A DNA stretch of 29,315 bases, taken from the IMG/VR virus record IMGVR_UViG_3300031951_000896, positions 1 to 29,315 of that record, one strand, 5' to 3'. The notes beneath the pieces are model-generated. The model ran no database searches, was not told the DNA's origin, and worked only from the letters and a program-made list of their open reading frames with translations. The position numbers and the translations under genes are program-made. The stretch comes from a virus. Positions 1 to 6,833 of this stretch are shown in pieces. Each line of letters starts with the position of its first letter. Position 1 is the first letter of the stretch.

Positions 1-11
1 GGTAGCCACCA

Positions 12-950
12 ATGGCCTCAGTTCTGACACGCCGGCGCTTGATTCTGGCGAAGATTGAATCGACCTACGGCACGGATTCCACTCCGACCGGCGCTAGCAA
101 TGCGATCCTGGTTCGGAACCTGGAGATTCAGCCACTGGTCGCCGAGACTGTGAACCGCGATCTGGTTCGCCCTTACATGGGGCAGGCCGATCAATTGCTG
201 GCACAGACTCGCGTTGAGGTGAGCTTCGAGGTTGAACTGGCTGGCTCTGGTACTGCTGGCACTGCCCCGGCCTACGGTCCGGTGCTGCGTAGCTGCGGCT
301 TGAGCGAGACGCTGGTCACCAGCACCAGCGCCACCTACGCACCCGAGAGCAGCGGCTTCGAGAGCGTCACCATTTACTACCACGAAGATGGGATTCGCCA
401 TAAGGTGACCGGCTGCCGCGGCACCTTTGAGATCACTGGAGAGGTTGGCCAGGTGCCCGTGATCGCCTTCACCATGACGGGCATTTACAACGCCCCGACT
501 GACGAAACCCTGCCGACTCCTACCTACGCCAACCAGGCCACCCCGCTGATCTTCAAGCAGGGCAACACCACCAACTTCTCCGCCTTCTCCTACAGCGGCT
601 GCCTGCAGTCCTACAACTTCAGCATCGCCAATGATGTGATCTACCGCGAGCTGGTGGGTTGCACCAAGGAGATCATGATCACCAACCGCGCCCCCAGCGG
701 CACGATCGTGATCGAAGCTCCGACCATCACGGCCAAGGACTTCTTCACCATTGCCACCGGCAGCAGCACTGGCAGCATCACCTTCCAGCACGGCACCACC
801 GGCGGGAACATCTGCACGGTGACCACTGCTCAGTCCGACCTGGGCAACCTGACCTACAGCGATCAGGACGGGGTGCAGATGCTGAACATGCCGTTCATTG
901 CAGTTCCGACCAGTTCGGGCAATGATGAGCTGAGTCTTGTTTTCACCTGA
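12..950 (+). CDS. Major tail tube protein (gpV-like)
   Basis: A 312-residue protein, probably the subunit that stacks into the tail tube of a long-tailed phage. The N-terminus (MASVLTRRR.L..KIE..YGTD..P) resembles phage tail tube proteins, and the sequence is rich in short Gly/Thr/Ser-rich beta segments. There is no signal peptide or membrane segment. Position is the strongest evidence: it comes directly before the tail assembly chaperone pair and the tape measure, which is the lambda order V-G/T-H. The ATG at 12 is the first start in frame and lies close to the window edge, so the ribosome site is barely visible. The family call is by pattern and synteny, without an alignment. Confidence 0.75.
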   Translation: MASVLTRRRLILAKIESTYGTDSTPTGASNAILVRNLEIQPLVAETVNRDLVRPYMGQADQLLAQTRVEVSFEVELAGSGTAGTAPAYGPVLRSCGLSETLVTSTSATYAPESSGFESVTIYYHEDGIRHKVTGCRGTFEITGEVGQVPVIAFTMTGIYNAPTDETLPTPTYANQATPLIFKQGNTTNFSAFSYSGCLQSYNFSIANDVIYRELVGCTKEIMITNRAPSGTIVIEAPTITAKDFFTIATGSSTGSITFQHGTTGGNICTVTTAQSDLGNLTYSDQDGVQMLNMPFIAVPTSSGNDELSLVFT

Positions 951-952
951 CC

Positions 953-1297
953 TTGGCTTTTGTACTGAAGCAGTCGGACACCTACAGCTGGCCGATTGCC
1001 TTTGATATCCCCGTCGACGGTGGCCGTATGCAACGGCAAACCTTCGATGGGGAGTTTCGTCGGTTGAGCCAGTCTCGGATCACTGAGATCGGCCAGCAGA
1101 TCAAATCTGAAGAAATCACTGACGCTGACTTGGCGGCTGAGGTGCTGGTCGGCTGGTCTGGTGTGACCGATGGCGATGGCAAGGATGTGCCCTTCAGCCA
1201 GAAGGCGCTAGAGCAACTGCTCGATGTGCCGATGTTGGCGAGTGCCATCACGGTTTCTTACTTCGAGAGCCTGCAGGGGGCTAAGCGAAAAAACTGA
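953..1297 (+). CDS. Tail assembly chaperone, gpG-like upstream half
   Basis: A 114-residue protein at the position of lambda gpG, between the tail tube and the tape measure. In lambda-like phages this chaperone binds the tape measure and recruits tube subunits, and it is absent from the virion. The start is TTG at 953, two bases after the tail tube stop; the first in-frame ATG would remove the first 25 residues. The last codons read CGA AAA AAC TGA, which places the canonical slippery heptamer A AAA AAC immediately before the stop. A -1 slip there enters the downstream frame without meeting a stop. The zero-frame product is acidic in the middle and ends in a short Lys/Arg-rich tail. No enzymatic motif is visible. 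Confidence 0.72.
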   Translation: MAFVLKQSDTYSWPIAFDIPVDGGRMQRQTFDGEFRRLSQSRITEIGQQIKSEEITDADLAAEVLVGWSGVTDGDGKDVPFSQKALEQLLDVPMLASAITVSYFESLQGAKRKN

Positions 1298-1363
1298 TGG
1301 AGGCCGCTGAGCATTGGGCAGGCGGTGGCGTTGTAGACGAAACCGCCGACGATGCCGCGGCCT
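1288..1363 (+). promoter_or_regulatory. Programmed -1 ribosomal frameshift signal
   Basis: The heptamer A AAA AAC occupies 1288-1294 in the correct phase (A1288, AAA 1289-1291, AAC 1292-1294) and abuts the zero-frame stop at 1295-1297. After a six-base spacer, AGGCCGC at 1301-1307 can pair with GCGGCCT at 1357-1363. A smaller stem, GGCGGT 1321-1326 with ACCGCC 1342-1347, could nest inside. Heptamer, spacer and stem together form the standard -1 frameshift architecture. The predicted product joins 953-1294 to the frame starting at CTG 1294 and ends at 1623, giving about 223 residues. Folding energy was not computed. Confidence 0.8.
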
Positions 1364-1623
1364 TTGGCCTTCCGTTGCCGGAGTTGCCACAACCGCCGGA
1401 TGAGGATTTTGGAATCTGGCCGGAGAACTGGCCGGTGGTCGAGATGTTCCTGCGGGTCCAAACGCAATGGCGCACCACGATGAGTGGCGTGATTGGTTTG
1501 GACTATGCAGCGGTGCGTTGGCTGTTTAAGCTGTATGACGTAGAGGAACCGCGTGCGCTGCTGGAGGATCTTCAGGTGATGGAGGCCGCAGCGATGTCGG
1601 TGATCAATAAGCAGGGGGCATAG
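1297..1623 (+). CDS. DUF1799-like protein, downstream half of the G-T frameshift fusion
   Basis: A 108-residue reading frame. The segment GIWPENWP.VEMFLRVQTQWR and the following GLDYAAV match what I recall of DUF1799 (PF08809), a phage family encoded next to the tape measure. The ATG at 1297 overlaps the upstream stop as TGATG, so the frame could be reached by translational coupling. It also continues upstream, open, into the slippery heptamer at 1288-1294, so it can be made as the C-terminal half of a gpG-T-type fusion. The second route is the established one at this position in lambda-like phages. The N-terminal 35 residues are a Gly/Asp/Pro-rich linker. No enzyme motifs are present. Confidence 0.72.
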   Translation: MEAAEHWAGGGVVDETADDAAAFGLPLPELPQPPDEDFGIWPENWPVVEMFLRVQTQWRTTMSGVIGLDYAAVRWLFKLYDVEEPRALLEDLQVMEAAAMSVINKQGA

Positions 1624-1625
1624 CC

Positions 1626-3845
1626 ATGAATATGGATGCTGTGCTCAAGATCACCGCGAGTGTGGCAGGTGAGAACAATATCCGGCGGCTCGGCAACTCC
1701 ATGCAGGGGTTGGAGGGCAGGATCAAGAATGCAAGCCTAGCCACCAACATTCTCTACACCGGCCTCAAGAGTCTTGCCGCTGTTGCCGTTACCGGCGGCG
1801 TTGTGGCAATGGCCAAGAGCGCGATTGATCTTGCCGACAACATGCGCGACCTATCGCAGCGCACTGGCGTCGGCATCGAGACACTTGGCCAGTTCAAGGT
1901 GGCAGCCGAGCTGAGTGGCACCAGTCTTGAGGGCGTCGCCAAGGGGTTGACGCTGCTGAACAAGAACATGGTTGCCGCGGCCACTGGTGGTGAAGGCGCA
2001 GCAGCTGCATTCAAAACAATCGGCGTGGCTACCACTGAGGTGGATGGCACGCTGCGGAAAGCCGATAAGGTGTTCCTCGATGTTGCCGATCGCTTTGCCG
2101 CGATGCGCGATGGTCCTGAAAAGGCCGCGCTGGCAATGAAGATCTTCGGCAAATCTGGCGCCGAACTGATCCCGATCTTGAATCTGGGTAGCAAAGAGAT
2201 CCAGCGCTTCGGCCTGGGCATCGGTCCAGACTTTGCTAACAAGGCCGACGCCTTCAATGATTCGCTGGGGATCATGAAGGCGCAGGTGACTGTGCTCACC
2301 GTGCAGATCGGCTCGGCTTTGCTGCCTGTGCTCAGCGGTCTGGTGACTGTGGTCGCGCAGGGCGTCACCTTTGTCGGCAATCTTGCAGCTGAGTTCTACA
2401 AGGCGATCGGTGGTGCGGCTGGGTTGCAGCAGATCGCTGCCACATTGATCAAGACGATGGTGGTTTTGGGCAGTGTGACTGCTGGGGTCTTCATCGCCAC
2501 CAATGTGACCACCTTCGCAACGGCGCTGCGCGGTGTGCTTACAGTGCTGCGCCCGATGGTGATCCTGCAGCGCACGCTGCTTGCGATCGAGACTGCTCGC
2601 GCTTCGGTATTGGGTGTGATCGCTGCACTGCAGACTCCTGGACCTGCGCAGACAAAAGCGATCGCTGCCGTTGCTGCTGGCACGCTTGGCACCTTCGCGT
2701 TGGTTGCTGGTGTCGGCAAGATGATCGACGATCTCACCAAGCGGATCGGCGACACGCTGGGCAAGGGATTGCAGATGCCCAACATCCCGACGCCTGCGCC
2801 CGGCGCAACGCCGGATCTGACTGGCCTGCGGACTGGTGATGGCGGCAAGCAGAAAGCAAAGGATGAAGCCGCACGCCGAAAGGAAGCATTGCTGGCTTCG
2901 CAGGAAGCGTTAAAGCAATCGAGGGGCGAACTTGCTGTCACTCGTGAAACCAACCCAGTCAAGAAGATTGCGCTGGATTATGAGGAGAAGCGCCGCGCTT
3001 TGATTGCTGCATCTGATAAGGCCTTTCGTGAAGCCTTGAGTGGTGAGCAACAGGCAAACATCCAGCGGAAGCTCTCCATCGATCTGCGTAAACTCGAAAT
3101 CCAAGGGATCAATGAAGGCACTCAAGCCTTTAAGGACTTCTATGGCGCTGGCTTCGAAGCCGGAATGAGCGGTGAACTGTTTTACGTCTCAGTCGAAAAG
3201 ACAACCAGCGCGATGCAGGATTTTAATCTTGGCATCACTGGTTATATCGAAAGCATCGGAACGCTAGGCACCAACCTGAGCAACCTGGCTCAAAGCGGAT
3301 TCAAGGGTTTGGAGGATGCAATCGTCAGCATGACGACTACTGGCACATTCAACTTCCAACAGTTTGCGCTTTCGATCGTCGAGGAAACCACTCGCATGGT
3401 GACTCGGTTGTTGGTTATTGCTCCAATGCTGTCATTTATTCAGAGCCTGCTGCCAGGTGGCGGTGGCGGCCTTGGTGGTTTATTCAAGAGTCTTGGTGGT
3501 TTGAATCCATCTGTTGGTTTCGGATCAGGCATCACTGGCTTCGCCAATGGCGGTGTTGTGAATCGCCCAATGATGTTTGCCTACGCCAATGGTGGGACAG
3601 GTCAGTTCGGCTTGGCTGGCGAGGCCGGACCGGAGGCAATCATGCCCCTGCGCCGCGGCCGTGACGGGCGACTGGGCGTTCAATCCGCTGGTGGTGGTGC
3701 CGTGAATGTGACGGTAAATGTCGATGCCAGCGGCACTCAAGCGCAGGGCAACAATCCGAAGGCCAATGCTTTTGGCAAAGCCATCTCGGCTGCTGTGCAA
3801 GCTGAGATCATCCGACAGAAACGTCCAGGAGGCGCACTGAGCTAA
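1626..3845 (+). CDS. Tail tape measure protein (gpH-like)
   Basis: A 739-residue protein that should set tail length and leave through the tail during DNA injection. The N-terminal third is helical with a Lys/Asn-rich start and Ala/Gly-rich segments. Several hydrophobic stretches lie around residues 235-350, and a Lys/Glu-rich helical segment lies around 405-500. The C-terminus carries the Gly-rich module FANGGVV..PM.F...G..GL.GEAGPEAIMPL.R, which is diagnostic of lambda-family tape measures. Using the general rule of about 0.15 nm per residue, the tail would be near 110 nm; this is inference. It starts three bases after the previous stop and overlaps gpM as TAATG. Confidence 0.93.
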   Translation: MNMDAVLKITASVAGENNIRRLGNSMQGLEGRIKNASLATNILYTGLKSLAAVAVTGGVVAMAKSAIDLADNMRDLSQRTGVGIETLGQFKVAAELSGTSLEGVAKGLTLLNKNMVAAATGGEGAAAAFKTIGVATTEVDGTLRKADKVFLDVADRFAAMRDGPEKAALAMKIFGKSGAELIPILNLGSKEIQRFGLGIGPDFANKADAFNDSLGIMKAQVTVLTVQIGSALLPVLSGLVTVVAQGVTFVGNLAAEFYKAIGGAAGLQQIAATLIKTMVVLGSVTAGVFIATNVTTFATALRGVLTVLRPMVILQRTLLAIETARASVLGVIAALQTPGPAQTKAIAAVAAGTLGTFALVAGVGKMIDDLTKRIGDTLGKGLQMPNIPTPAPGATPDLTGLRTGDGGKQKAKDEAARRKEALLASQEALKQSRGELAVTRETNPVKKIALDYEEKRRALIAASDKAFREALSGEQQANIQRKLSIDLRKLEIQGINEGTQAFKDFYGAGFEAGMSGELFYVSVEKTTSAMQDFNLGITGYIESIGTLGTNLSNLAQSGFKGLEDAIVSMTTTGTFNFQQFALSIVEETTRMVTRLLVIAPMLSFIQSLLPGGGGGLGGLFKSLGGLNPSVGFGSGITGFANGGVVNRPMMFAYANGGTGQFGLAGEAGPEAIMPLRRGRDGRLGVQSAGGGAVNVTVNVDASGTQAQGNNPKANAFGKAISAAVQAEIIRQKRPGGALS

Positions 3846-4180
3846 TGGCCACCTTCACCTATACCCCTAGTTTCAGTGCTGATCTAGAGGAGAAACCTCT
3901 AGTCCAGCGCATTCAGTTTGGCGATGGCTACGAACAGCGCGTAGCCTTTGGCATCAATACGCAGCCTAAAATCTGGAGCCTGCGTTTCAATAATCGTAAC
4001 GACACTGAGCGCGATAACATCCTTACCTTCTTGCGTGCAAGGGGTGGTGTCGAGGCTTTCGACTGGACTGATCCCAATGGCTACGCCGGTAAATGGGTTT
4101 GCGACCAGTGGAACACAAGCCAGATCAGTTGCAACTTTAACGAAATAACTGCAACGTTCCGACAGGTGTTTGAGGCATGA
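3845..4180 (+). CDS. Minor tail protein M
   Basis: A 111-residue protein of the phage minor tail protein family (PF05939, lambda gpM). Typical features are the early F.Y.P....... E.KP, the RIQFGDGYEQR motif near residue 22, the W.L.F.NR...E..... FL..RGG.EAF.W..P block, and the closing V......F....N.......F..VFEA. In lambda gpM acts at the tail tip after tape measure assembly. The ATG overlaps the tape measure stop by one base, and its own stop overlaps the gpL start as ATGA, so translation is coupled through the tip genes. Confidence 0.92.
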   Translation: MATFTYTPSFSADLEEKPLVQRIQFGDGYEQRVAFGINTQPKIWSLRFNNRNDTERDNILTFLRARGGVEAFDWTDPNGYAGKWVCDQWNTSQISCNFNEITATFRQVFEA

Positions 4181-4890
4181 CGACGCCTACGTCAATCCAG
4201 CAGCAGATCCAATCGCTGGAACCATCAGCGGTTATTGAACTGTTTCAACTGCAACTGACTGCCGCCGTCAACGGCATCGACACCACGTTCTACTACCACG
4301 CTGGCACCAACGGCTTGACCGCCAATGTGGTGTTTGCCGGCATCACCTACACAGCAGCGCCGATTGAAGTCGACGGTTTTGAGCTGAACTCCAAGGGCAC
4401 GTTGCCACGTCCAACCATGCGGATCGCCAACGTCACTGGCGCCATTTCCGCCCTGCTGCTGGCGTACAACCCGTTGCAGGCAAAGGTCACCCGCATTCGC
4501 ACCTGCAAGAAATTCTTGGATGGCGTCAACTTTACTGGTGGCACCAACCCGACCGCTGATCCGACTGCCAAGTTTGAAGATCAGATCTGGTACATCGACC
4601 GCGTATCCAAGGAGAACATTCAGCTCGTTGAGTTTGAATTAACCAGCAAGCTGGATCTCACCAACCTGCAACTGCCCGGTCGTCAAGTTCAGGATTATTG
4701 CCCGTGGGTTTATCGCGGCGCAGAGTGCGGCTACACGGGCGGCAGTTACTTTGACGTGAACGACAACGCCACCAGCGCGGCTAACGATGTATGCGGCAAG
4801 CGGTTCAATAGCTGCAAGATCCGCTTCGACACCCTTGGCGTTTCCGACTATCCGCATGGCGGTTACCCTGGCTCCCGCATCCAAACTTGA
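4177..4890 (+). CDS. Minor tail protein L, iron-sulfur tail-tip protein
   Basis: A 237-residue homologue of lambda gpL (PF05100). Four cysteines lie in the C-terminal third at residues 175, 184, 206 and 213. Their spacing (9, 22, 7) is nearly that of the lambda gpL cluster ligands, which are known to bind an iron-sulfur cluster, so this protein probably does too. The motif DYCPWVYRGAECGYTGG is characteristic. The gene overlaps gpM by four bases at its start and the JAMM gene by 35 bases at its end. In lambda gpL joins the tip complex with gpM, gpK, gpI and gpJ. Confidence 0.93.
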   Translation: MTTPTSIQQQIQSLEPSAVIELFQLQLTAAVNGIDTTFYYHAGTNGLTANVVFAGITYTAAPIEVDGFELNSKGTLPRPTMRIANVTGAISALLLAYNPLQAKVTRIRTCKKFLDGVNFTGGTNPTADPTAKFEDQIWYIDRVSKENIQLVEFELTSKLDLTNLQLPGRQVQDYCPWVYRGAECGYTGGSYFDVNDNATSAANDVCGKRFNSCKIRFDTLGVSDYPHGGYPGSRIQT

Positions 4891-5191
4891 CGCCGAAGCC
4901 CACGCCCGTGAGGTTGCGCCATGGGAAGCGTGCGGTCTACTGGTACAGGTCGGCGCTGAGCAGAAATACTTACGGTGCCGCAATTTGTGCGAAAAACCAG
5001 AGCAGCACTTTGTCCTTGATCCGCGAGACTACCTGCGGGCAACACTGAGCGGAACCATTGTCGCCATCATCCACAGCCACCCCGAAGGACAGGACGCCAG
5101 CGAACTGGACCGCAAAGCCTGCCAGCAAAGCAAGCTGCCCTGGCTCATCTACCAACTGCCGCAGGACAAATGGCTGACCATCAACAACTGA
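4856..5191 (+). CDS. JAMM/MPN-domain peptidase, first half of a split tail protein K
   Basis: A 111-residue protein corresponding to the N-terminal Mov34/JAB1 domain of lambda gpK. The metalloprotease signature is visible: Glu24 in WEACGLL, His73 and His75 in HSHPEG, then Ser82 and Asp85. The stretch between HSHP and SxxD has five residues where the usual JAMM pattern has six. The ATG at 4856 is preferred because family members begin just before the Glu loop; upstream codons in this frame only extend into the gpL overlap. The NlpC/P60 domain that normally follows in the same polypeptide is encoded by the next gene in another frame, overlapping by 22 bases. Confidence 0.87.
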   Translation: MAVTLAPASKLDAEAHAREVAPWEACGLLVQVGAEQKYLRCRNLCEKPEQHFVLDPRDYLRATLSGTIVAIIHSHPEGQDASELDRKACQQSKLPWLIYQLPQDKWLTINN

Positions 5192-5559
5192 TCGGCAAGC
5201 CCTGGATCTACGGCGAGCAGGACTGCTACACGATGGTGCGGTCGTACTTCCAGTTGCAGGGGATCGACCTACCGGACTTTGAGCGCCCGGACGACCTTGA
5301 GACCAGTTCCAGTATTTACATGCGGCAGGCGTTGGGGCTTGGTTTTGAGCGGGTGGAATTTGAGCAGCGCCGAGTTGGCGATGTGGCGATCATGAAGCTG
5401 GGGACACGGGAGCCGATGCACGCAGCGATCTTCGTTGCGCCCTGGGAAATCCTGCATCACATGCGGGACCGGCTCAGTGGTGTGGAGTGGTTATCCAGCT
5501 ACTATGTAAAAAGCATTGCTGCGGTGTTCCGATATGCAGCGGGTTCGTCTGCTGGGTGA
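5170..5559 (+). CDS. NlpC/P60 peptidase, second half of a split tail protein K
   Basis: A 129-residue protein matching the C-terminal NlpC/P60 cysteine-peptidase domain of lambda gpK. The likely nucleophile is Cys19 in EQDCYTMVR, the general base is His84 in MHAAIFV, and a third polar residue is His96 or His97 in ILHHM. Such domains cleave peptidoglycan peptide links or act in tail tip assembly. The gene overlaps the JAMM gene by 22 bases at its start and the gpI-like gene by 26 bases at its end, so the two K halves and I are probably translated together. Confidence 0.88.
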   Translation: MADHQQLIGKPWIYGEQDCYTMVRSYFQLQGIDLPDFERPDDLETSSSIYMRQALGLGFERVEFEQRRVGDVAIMKLGTREPMHAAIFVAPWEILHHMRDRLSGVEWLSSYYVKSIAAVFRYAAGSSAG

Positions 5560-6832
5560 GCTGGGCGAACGGTTTGGCGCTGAGCATACCTACTACAACC
5601 TGCGTACACCGGCGGACGCGATCAAAATTCTGTGCATCAACAAGCCTGAATTCAAAGACTTCTTGCTGAAGTCAGAGGAGAACGGCATCGGCTACCAAGT
5701 GCTGCAGGGCGGGCAAGACTTTACCTACGAAGAGCTACTGCTGCCATTCGGTGAGAAGGATCTGGTCATCGTTCCGGTACTTAGCGGATCCGGTGATGCA
5801 GGTGGTCAGATTCTGGCTGGCATTGGCCTGATTGCTTTGACGATCATTACCGGAGGTCTTGCCACAGGTTTTGCTGCGGGCGGTCTTTTTGGTATTGGCA
5901 CTGTTGGTACTGCTGTTGCTGGTATTGGCGCATCATTAGTTTTAGGTGGTATTGCTCAAGCCTTAGTCCCTCAACCGCAAGTTCCTACCCTTGGCGGTTT
6001 TGGTTCTTCTTTGGGTGGCGCCGGCAATCGCATGGGCAGCCGGAACCGCACGAACGGACCCGAAAACGTCACCTCGGGCATCGACGGTCAGCAGTCCTAT
6101 GCCTACACCGGTGCTGCAAATACGGTGGGCGTTGGCGCAACAGTGCCACTGGCTTACGGCAAGGTGCTCGTCGGCAGCCACCTGCTCAAGTCCAAATTCC
6201 AGATTGCCGATGAGTCTGACCCGGTGCTGACCTCACTGCGTTCTCCTGGGGTTGACACCATCCGCTTTGGCAACGAAATCCTTACGGATGACTTTTCGGA
6301 CAAGTCGGGCGTCATTGCCAAGCGCGTCTACAAGACTGCGTTTAATTCGCCGGCATACTTTGATCCGGTCGGTCAATACGGCGTCACCAACAGCACGCAA
6401 CTCATCCGCGTTGATCCCACGGTTAGCCGTTGCGTGGCTTCGCTGAATGTCTACGGCGGTTACATGGCAAGCACCGCTCAATATCAAGACTTCAACGTCG
6501 CCCTGTCACTGGAGAACGGACTGTACGATTATGCCGGTGGACCTGGAACAACATTTGTCGATGGTTATATCACTTACGAGTTGAAAGTTTTCCGCGATTA
6601 TTTCACCACCGATGATTATCTAATTGCAGCCGATCAGGCAACAATTCAAGGTTTGATCTTTGGCGGACAGTTCTTTGGATGGATGCACCGCTTGGAACTG
6701 CCGGACATCAACACCGAAAGCATCGTAACCGTCCAGGTTGAAGTGATCGCGGCTGGCGCAGTGGCTAACGGCAGCGAAGGCACCAACCCGATCTACCTGC
6801 GGCTCAATAGCATCGGGTATCAGCTCTACTGA
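5534..6832 (+). CDS. Tail assembly protein I homologue with a long C-terminal extension
   Basis: A 432-residue protein. Residues 1-95 match the ubiquitin-like N-terminus of lambda gpI (VRLLGELGERFG, then a PEF..FL block and IVPVLSGSGDAGG). A Gly/Ala-rich hydrophobic segment follows at about 95-150 (ILAGIGLIALTIITGG and AGIGASLVLGGIAQAL), as in gpI. The next block, with VPLAYGKVLVGS, corresponds to the gpI C-terminus. Lambda gpI ends near residue 223; here about 210 further residues follow, rich in Tyr, Phe and beta-type segments, which I do not recognise. The start is ATG 5534 (MQRVRLLG); an in-frame TTG six codons earlier lies further inside the preceding gene. Confidence 0.85.
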   Translation: MQRVRLLGELGERFGAEHTYYNLRTPADAIKILCINKPEFKDFLLKSEENGIGYQVLQGGQDFTYEELLLPFGEKDLVIVPVLSGSGDAGGQILAGIGLIALTIITGGLATGFAAGGLFGIGTVGTAVAGIGASLVLGGIAQALVPQPQVPTLGGFGSSLGGAGNRMGSRNRTNGPENVTSGIDGQQSYAYTGAANTVGVGATVPLAYGKVLVGSHLLKSKFQIADESDPVLTSLRSPGVDTIRFGNEILTDDFSDKSGVIAKRVYKTAFNSPAYFDPVGQYGVTNSTQLIRVDPTVSRCVASLNVYGGYMASTAQYQDFNVALSLENGLYDYAGGPGTTFVDGYITYELKVFRDYFTTDDYLIAADQATIQGLIFGGQFFGWMHRLELPDINTESIVTVQVEVIAAGAVANGSEGTNPIYLRLNSIGYQLY

Positions 6833-6833
6833 G

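Noticed and set aside
18-791. 257-codon open frame antisense to the tail tube gene
   Set aside because: Low-complexity Gly/Ala/His composition and full overlap with a clearly coding plus-strand gene; it arises from GC-rich codon bias.
1754-2962. Long minus-strand frames under the tape measure gene
   Set aside because: Ser/Pro/Thr-rich shadow composition, no ribosome site, and the plus strand is a full-length tape measure.
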